A stretch of 10,854 nt of DNA from JBGOTP01 sp041476545 (GTDB lineage: Bacteria; Acidobacteriota; Vicinamibacteria; Vicinamibacterales; CAVVIG01): positions 1 through 10,854 of the forward strand of contig JBGOTP010000161.1 in NCBI GenBank assembly GCA_041476545.1. Direction: 5' to 3'. The stretch's first letter is position 1; the number at the start of each line of letters is the position of its first letter. Shown one piece after another: positions 6,246-10,854 of this stretch. The notes under the pieces are model-generated. The model was given only the letters and a program-made list of their open reading frames with translations. It had not been told where the DNA came from and did not search any database. A program made the position numbers and the translations under genes.

Positions 6246-6941
6246 ATGAATCGCATGACTGCAACGGGACTGTTTGTGGCAGCGCTGATAACGATGCCGG
6301 CGGCCGCCCGCGCGCAAACAGCAGAGGGAACCCGGGATGCGCTATTCCCGGGGAAGGGCAAGACGTCGTTCACCGCGTCGAGCGGTATTCCATACGTCGG
6401 GATTGCAGAGTATGGTTACAGCGTCAGCGACAGGTTTACCGCAGGGCTTGTCGGCGGGTTCACTCCGACGACAAAGGGAATCGGCGTTCGGGTGCGCGGC
6501 GTCGTCGCGCAGCCATCGGATAATTTCCGGCTGTACCTGAAGGCGCCGATCTTGTACTACCCACCCTCGGACGATTCGCACTACGAATCCTGGCTTCTTG
6601 CCTGGCCAACGCTGAATGCAGAATGGAGGGTTGAAGGTCACGTACGCATCTGGACCGGAGCGGGCTTGATAGGTGCGGGGTGCGCTCATTCGCTGCTTGG
6701 CATCGAAGACGAAGCGATGGAGAAGGGTGGCCCGGGTTTCCACGGTGGTGTGTGGAACACGTTCCAGATTGGCGCGAGCAAATCCGTTTCAGACAAAACG
6801 ACGGTTCACGCAGAAGTGTCGTCCGTGATGAAGGGACTGAAGACCTCGAACGATCGGCGCCTGGGCGGCAAGACCACAGACCTCTATTGGGATGGAGGAT
6901 TTCCCATCATCATCGAGATCGGAATCTCTCGCGTGTTCTAG
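6246..6941 (+). CDS. Secreted envelope protein of unknown function, possibly a beta-barrel
   Basis: A 231-residue protein. Residues 1-23 form a signal peptide (hydrophobic run TGLFVAALITMPAA, cut likely after AARA). The mature chain alternates short hydrophobic and polar residues with many glycines and aromatics: SSGIPYVGIAEYGYSVSDR, FTAGLVGGFTP, GIGVRVRGVVA, FRLYLKAPILYYPP. It ends in IIIEIGISRVF. The C-terminal phenylalanine and strand periodicity are typical of outer-membrane barrels recognised by the BAM machinery. I do not recognise the family. The start follows an excellent ribosome site. Its stop is 15 bases before the desaturase start, so the two are probably cotranscribed; a role near lipid or envelope remodelling is only a guess from this neighbour. 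A single cysteine occurs in GAGCAHS. Confidence 0.85.
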   Translation: MNRMTATGLFVAALITMPAAARAQTAEGTRDALFPGKGKTSFTASSGIPYVGIAEYGYSVSDRFTAGLVGGFTPTTKGIGVRVRGVVAQPSDNFRLYLKAPILYYPPSDDSHYESWLLAWPTLNAEWRVEGHVRIWTGAGLIGAGCAHSLLGIEDEAMEKGGPGFHGGVWNTFQIGASKSVSDKTTVHAEVSSVMKGLKTSNDRRLGGKTTDLYWDGGFPIIIEIGISRVF

Positions 6942-6956
6942 AGAAGGCGAACGGCT

Positions 6957-8021
6957 GTGAAAGAACCTGCGGACGTCCTGCGCATCACGGATCCCGTGTA
7001 CGAGCCGAAAGACTCGTACAACGTCCTGGACAGGTTTCTGCTCTGGTTGATCGTCGATCCGCGCGATCTGCCGTTCATGCACTTCATCGTGGAAGCGACA
7101 TTGATCATCGTGCCGCTCGTGTTCTATATCTATGTCGGTCCGGTCAGTTGGATCGTCGTGGGGCTCTACGTGCCGTTCAATGTCTTCTTCTACATGGACC
7201 GGTTCATCCTGCTCCTTCACAACACCAGCCATCGCCCGCTGTTTCGCAGGGAATACCGGATTCTCAATTACTACATTGTCTGTGTTCTGGGGCCGCTCTT
7301 CGGCGAGACACCGGAAACCGACTTCGCGCATCACATCGGCATGCATCACGTCGAGGAGAATCTCGACGCGGATCTCAGCTCGACGCTGCGGTACCAGCGC
7401 GACAGCGTTACCGGATGGCTCAGATACTTTCTGCGGTTCTTCTTCGGCGCTGTCTTCGCGCTCAGTCTGTATATGGCCAGGAAGCGCCGCCGGAAACTCC
7501 TGATGAGAATCGTTGCAGGCGAACTCGCCTTTTGGATCTGCGTCGGGATCGCGTGCCTGATGAATTGGCAGGCGACGCTTGTTGTCTTCGTATTCCCTGT
7601 GATCATCTGTCGAACTCTGATGATCGCAGGGAACTGGGCGCAGCACGCCTTCATCGATCCTTCACGCCCCGACGATCCCTTCGGATGCACGATTACCGTC
7701 ATCAACTGCCGTTACAACCGGCGCAGTTTCAACGACGGCTACCACATCGGTCATCACCGCAAGACCGCCCTCCACTGGACGGAGATGCCAGGCGAGTTTC
7801 TGAATAACCATGAGCTGTACAGAAGTCGCGATGCGATCGTATTTTCGGGAATCGACTTCATCATGGTCTGGGCGCTTCTGATGTTTAAACGATACGATCT
7901 GCTCGCGAGGCACTTCGTCGAACTGAGAAGCCCCGCTCGCAGCCACGAGGAAATCGTGGCTCTCTTAAAAGGCCGGACGCAGATGATTCCAGTCGGTCCA
8001 GGCTCCGCGCAAATGGCCTAG
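6957..8021 (+). CDS. Membrane fatty acid desaturase family protein
   Basis: A 354-residue integral membrane protein of the acyl desaturase/hydroxylase superfamily (PF00487-like). These enzymes use a di-iron centre to introduce double bonds or hydroxyl groups into acyl chains or other lipids. The three histidine boxes are visible: HNTSH (88-92), HHIGMHH (125-131) and HIGHH (263-267). H230 in NWAQH is likely an extra ligand. Hydrophobic spans are at about 42-60, 63-79, 102-116, 155-173, 186-202, 205-222 and 293-310. The GTG start at 6957 has GAGAAGG 8 bases upstream and lies 15 bases after the secreted-protein stop. NHELYRSRD and a short C-terminal helix close the protein. Substrate is not decidable from sequence; carotenoid or sphingolipid-type relatives share the same boxes. 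It converges on the ketosynthase gene, 44 bases away. Confidence 0.92.
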   Translation: MKEPADVLRITDPVYEPKDSYNVLDRFLLWLIVDPRDLPFMHFIVEATLIIVPLVFYIYVGPVSWIVVGLYVPFNVFFYMDRFILLLHNTSHRPLFRREYRILNYYIVCVLGPLFGETPETDFAHHIGMHHVEENLDADLSSTLRYQRDSVTGWLRYFLRFFFGAVFALSLYMARKRRRKLLMRIVAGELAFWICVGIACLMNWQATLVVFVFPVIICRTLMIAGNWAQHAFIDPSRPDDPFGCTITVINCRYNRRSFNDGYHIGHHRKTALHWTEMPGEFLNNHELYRSRDAIVFSGIDFIMVWALLMFKRYDLLARHFVELRSPARSHEEIVALLKGRTQMIPVGPGSAQMA

Positions 8022-8065
8022 TCGAGTGGGTCACTTGTAGGCCCTCATCTCGCGGCCCGGATTCT

Positions 8066-9289
8066 TCAGCTGCCCGGCTCAATTCTGCCAAGAAGCAATG
8101 CCGCGCATCGGCCGCCGAAGCTTTCCGCCAGGAGCAGGACGGATCGCGCATCGCACGTCTGACGTTCGCGGACGAGCGTACAGAGGGGAAACTCGGGATC
8201 GATGTCGGTCGTACCGACGGTGGCAGGGATGATTCCCCGCTCGAGCGCCAGAATGGCGGCCACCGCTTCGACGGCGCCACTCGCGCCGAGGCAATGGCCG
8301 ACGATCGGTTTGAAACCGGTGACCGGGATGTCGGTCAGTCCGTCTCCGAAGACGGCGACCAGGCCGTGATACTCGGCCGCGTCGCCGTGGCGCGTCGCCG
8401 TGCCGTGCGCTTTGATCCAGTCTGGCCACGCGCCGGTTCCGTCGAGCGCCTGCCTGGCTGCCTCTTGTACACCAACACCCGATGGGTCGGGCGTCGCGAG
8501 TGAATGGCCTTCCGTGACCAGGCCGTAGCCGTTGATGACAGCTCGCGCGCGGGCCCCTCGTCGAACGGCGTGCGCTTCGGACTCCAGAATGAGCACGCCG
8601 GCACCCTCGCCAAGCACGGTGCCGTCGCGCGCGCGATCGAATGGACGGCAGGGTGAGACGCCGGAGCCGGCTCTGGAGACCACGCCCGCGGCGACGAAAC
8701 GGTCGACGATGGACCTATCGAGCGGACATTCGGATCCACCTGCGACGGCGACGTCCACAGTACCTGCGGCAATTTTCTCGCAGGTCTCGCCGATGGCACA
8801 GGCCGACGAGACGCTGCCAGCCGAGATCTGCAGGACCGCACCACGAATGCCGTGCGCGTGCGCGAAGCTCGCGCCTCCGCCGCCGGGCATGAACCGCAGG
8901 ATGTCGAGCGGGCGGGCGCGGGCCGTGTGCCCGGACTCGATGAGTGCCCGGTGCGCGCGAAGCGTCTCGGCAAGCGGCCCGAGAGACGATCCCTCCAGCA
9001 GCGCGACACGGTGCGGTTGAAGTGCTTCGGAATCGAGAGCGGCGTCGCGCCAGGCTTCCTCAGCAGCGGCGATGAACAGCGTAGCGCTCCGATCAAGGCG
9101 GCGTTCGAGGCGGCGTCCTGCCGCGCAGTCAGGACTCGCCTCGATCGAGGCGGCGGGAAGGCCGCCCAGATCGTCACGCGCCCGGAACAGGGGCCGGCCC
9201 GCCTCGATCGCGTCCCCGAGATGCTGCGCGGTGGGCCCTGCGGCCGTCACCGCGCCGCAGCCGGTGATCCAGATCGGCGCCCGCGTCAT
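8066..9289 (-). CDS. FabF-like beta-ketoacyl synthase with active-site Cys replaced by Ser
   Basis: A 407-residue thiolase-fold ketosynthase, full length for the KAS I/II family. Landmarks are WITGCGAVTAAG (7-18), VDVAVAGGSE (178-187), PFDRARDGTVLGEGAGVLIL (216-235), KAHGTAT with H295, and FKPIVGHCLGASGA with K327 and H332. Ungapped alignment with the E. coli FabF nucleophile segment puts S159 (AGSVSSACAIG) where the catalytic cysteine should be. The codon is AGC, at 8813-8815. The GFGG gate near the C terminus is also shortened to SFGGR. Serine variants would be expected to lose normal condensation; a decarboxylating, chain-length-factor-like or acyltransfer role is possible. The ATG overlaps the stop of the upstream lipoprotein gene (ATGA), so both belong to one operon. 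It could partner a normal ketosynthase encoded beyond the right edge. Confidence 0.9.
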   Translation of the reverse strand: MTRAPIWITGCGAVTAAGPTAQHLGDAIEAGRPLFRARDDLGGLPAASIEASPDCAAGRRLERRLDRSATLFIAAAEEAWRDAALDSEALQPHRVALLEGSSLGPLAETLRAHRALIESGHTARARPLDILRFMPGGGGASFAHAHGIRGAVLQISAGSVSSACAIGETCEKIAAGTVDVAVAGGSECPLDRSIVDRFVAAGVVSRAGSGVSPCRPFDRARDGTVLGEGAGVLILESEAHAVRRGARARAVINGYGLVTEGHSLATPDPSGVGVQEAARQALDGTGAWPDWIKAHGTATRHGDAAEYHGLVAVFGDGLTDIPVTGFKPIVGHCLGASGAVEAVAAILALERGIIPATVGTTDIDPEFPLCTLVRERQTCDARSVLLLAESFGGRCAALLLGRIEPGS

Positions 9290-10854
9290 CTCGCGCCCGC
9301 CTCCGCCTGCAGGCTTCCGAGCGCCGTGTTCATCCGCTTGGCCGCGGCTCGAGCGAGGCCGCCAGGAACCATGATCGAACTGAGTAGCGCGGCGTCTGGC
9401 TCGCCCTCGTCCAACGTGTGGACCTTGTACCAGCCGGTCGACCGCAGGATGTAGGAACGCGCGTGGCCGGCGAGAGGCGCGGGCACGGGGAAACGCAGAT
9501 CCACGGCGTCGCCGCGTTCCAGTTGCGCCTCGCGCTCGTCAGCCGCGACGAGCGTGGCGCGGACGTCCTGCCCCTTGAGATCGACGGCGCTCTGCAGAGA
9601 CAACTGTTGAGTCGAAAATGGACGTTCGGCGCCCCAATCCATTCCCGCAAAGTCCACGAGCCAGAAGGACGCCGGAGCGTCCAGGCGCACGCGAATCGTG
9701 TCGCCGGAAATCCCCGACACATCGAGCGGCATGACCTGTCGCTTGACGAGCTCGGGTCCGACTTCCCAAAGAGTCCCCCGGTCCACCCAGGCATCGCCGT
9801 TCCACACCGACACAAGCAGGAACGCCTCGTGGGCGAGGAACGCCTGCAGTTCCCTGGCGCGCGCCGGCTGGGATTCAAGCGACGCGTACCAGTCCGCGGT
9901 GCTGCGTCCGTGGGCCTGGATGAACTGCTGGAGGAGAAACCCCGCCCAGGGCGTGTTCTGCGCGTCCACGACGAGCCGCGCCGCAGCGACACCGGGTGGC
10001 CGCCGGAATTCCAGCTCGATCCCGTCGCGAAGCGAGGCGTCGGTCGACGCGACGTCACGACGCGTCGGACGCGATTCCCAGTTGCGGCCGTCGGAGGCCT
10101 CGACGCTCGTCAGGACATCATGCCCAGCCAGATCGAGCGCCCGCGTCGGTGTAGTGAGTGGGCCGAGCGTGTGCAGGGCGCCGTCAGGCGATGGACTCAC
10201 CGTCGTTCCCGGTTCGTGATCGACCGCCAGGACCTCAACCGCGTCGACGTAATCGGTTTCGTCGAGCTCGTTGGCGAGCTTCAGGCGAAGCACACCATCG
10301 CGCGGCTGAGCGAACATGAGGTTGTCGACGTCGGTGCGACGGAGCGGCCGCATGATGGCGCCGCCGAATGTTCCGGAATCAAGCTGCCAGCCGTGGTCGG
10401 TGAAGCTGTAGACGAGTGGGCAGGATATCGAACCGGACCCGGACGCGGGCCTGGTGACATACACGGTCTGGACAACGGTCCGCGCGAACGCGGTGGCTCC
10501 GAGGGCGACTCCGATGAGAAGCGCCGTTACGCCGACTCCGACGACAAGACCGGCAGTATTTTTTCCGGAGATGACTCGGGTCTCGATCGACTGCACATCC
10601 GAGAGCGGGTACGACGCTTTTGGACCCCGTCGCCTGGAGTCGGTCCAGCCAACAAGCTGGTCGCTCTCAATGGAAGGTCGGTACACCACGACCTGCTGGT
10701 CCTTCGGGAGGTGAACCAGGACCTTGAGCGGCTGGAGGGCATGAACGAGCTCCCCCGGCGGCGCGGTGTTTTGCACGGTCCAGGTCGTGCAGGCGGAAAA
10801 CATCAGAAGCCACGCGGCAAGGGCCGCAACGCGGGGGAACGGGCGTCGCAGAGA
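9286..10854 (-). CDS. Large lipoprotein of unknown function (5' end outside the window)
   Basis: The frame is open to the right edge. The first visible codons (RRPFPRVAALAAWLLMFSAC) form a lipoprotein signal with a lipobox FSAC, so the true start lies just outside; an internal ATG at 10803 would cut the signal. Numbering from that ATG: Cys5 is the likely acylated residue. Residues 20-80 are a strand-rich region with an LSDVQSIETR motif, typical of short envelope lipoproteins. A second hydrophobic helix follows (about 84-106). A large globular domain then begins at CPLVYSFTDHGWQLDSGTFGGA (128-149), and DETDYVDAVEVLAVDH (181-196) is conserved-looking in acidobacterial proteins of this type as I recall them. 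No catalytic motif is seen. The stop overlaps the ketosynthase start by 4 bases. Confidence 0.85.
   Translation of the reverse strand, partial: SLRRPFPRVAALAAWLLMFSACTTWTVQNTAPPGELVHALQPLKVLVHLPKDQQVVVYRPSIESDQLVGWTDSRRRGPKASYPLSDVQSIETRVISGKNTAGLVVGVGVTALLIGVALGATAFARTVVQTVYVTRPASGSGSISCPLVYSFTDHGWQLDSGTFGGAIMRPLRRTDVDNLMFAQPRDGVLRLKLANELDETDYVDAVEVLAVDHEPGTTVSPSPDGALHTLGPLTTPTRALDLAGHDVLTSVEASDGRNWESRPTRRDVASTDASLRDGIELEFRRPPGVAAARLVVDAQNTPWAGFLLQQFIQAHGRSTADWYASLESQPARARELQAFLAHEAFLLVSVWNGDAWVDRGTLWEVGPELVKRQVMPLDVSGISGDTIRVRLDAPASFWLVDFAGMDWGAERPFSTQQLSLQSAVDLKGQDVRATLVAADEREAQLERGDAVDLRFPVPAPLAGHARSYILRSTGWYKVHTLDEGEPDAALLSSIMVPGGLARAAAKRMNTALGSLQAEAGAR

Noticed and set aside
6789..7646. 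285-codon open frame on the minus strand
   Set aside because: It is antisense to the desaturase and the secreted-protein gene, with low-complexity charged composition and no family resemblance.
6680..7807. 375-codon open frame on the plus strand overlapping two genes
   Set aside because: It spans the end of the secreted-protein gene and most of the desaturase in another frame; its product is arginine-rich without motifs, while both overlapped genes have clear signals.
8022..8065. Bidirectional terminator between the desaturase and ketosynthase genes
   Set aside because: No inverted repeat with convincing arms or T-run was found in the 44 bases.
8335..9177. 280-codon frame overlapping the ketosynthase
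   Set aside because: It is in a shifted frame on the same strand as the ketosynthase, which carries all family motifs; the shifted product is Arg/Ser/Pro-rich noise.

Overview
This is a GC-rich, densely coding stretch of bacterial chromosome. The gene families suggest an Acidobacteriota-type (Vicinamibacteria-like) or related soil bacterium. The pointers are a large PDZ/membrane/GAF/Ser-Thr kinase protein, an ECF-like sigma factor of the kinase-linked type, a zinc-ribbon kinase relative, secreted beta-barrel-like proteins and a large lipoprotein with a CP-x-VYS core. This placement is an inference from family resemblance; no rRNA or other marker is present.

Left block (47-825, + strand): a small helical protein overlaps by 4 bases a nucleotidyltransferase-fold protein of the DUF6036/AbiEii-like kind. 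This looks like a two-gene toxin-antitoxin-style module. It runs straight into a sigma-factor frame (779-1390) whose family similarity begins abruptly near base 842, about 17 bases after the nucleotidyltransferase stop. The normal N-terminal part of sigma region 2 is missing.

Signalling block (779-4972, + strand): the truncated sigma factor is followed by a zinc-ribbon pseudokinase (1432-2214) that has lost the HRD and DFG catalytic residues. Ten bases later comes a 915-residue membrane protein (2225-4972) with PDZ, multi-pass membrane, GAF, zinc-ribbon and intact Ser/Thr kinase parts. The three probably form one signalling operon: a sensor kinase, a catalytically dead partner and a transcription output, the last now apparently damaged.

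Envelope block (4982-8021): a secreted beta-barrel protein lies on the minus strand, convergent with the kinase gene with only 9 bases between them. It faces a plus-strand fragment of another beta-barrel-like protein that has no signal peptide and carries a 27-bp tandem duplication. Then come a secreted protein with a C-terminal aromatic residue and, 15 bases later, a three-histidine-box membrane fatty acid desaturase. The roughly 216-base gap between the divergent frames holds two inverted repeats.

Right block (8066-10854, - strand): a large lipoprotein, whose 5' end lies beyond the window, overlaps by ATGA a FabF-like ketosynthase. In the ketosynthase the active-site cysteine is replaced by serine while the two catalytic histidines and the lysine are kept. 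No tRNA, rRNA, CRISPR array, insertion sequence or convincing intrinsic terminator was seen.
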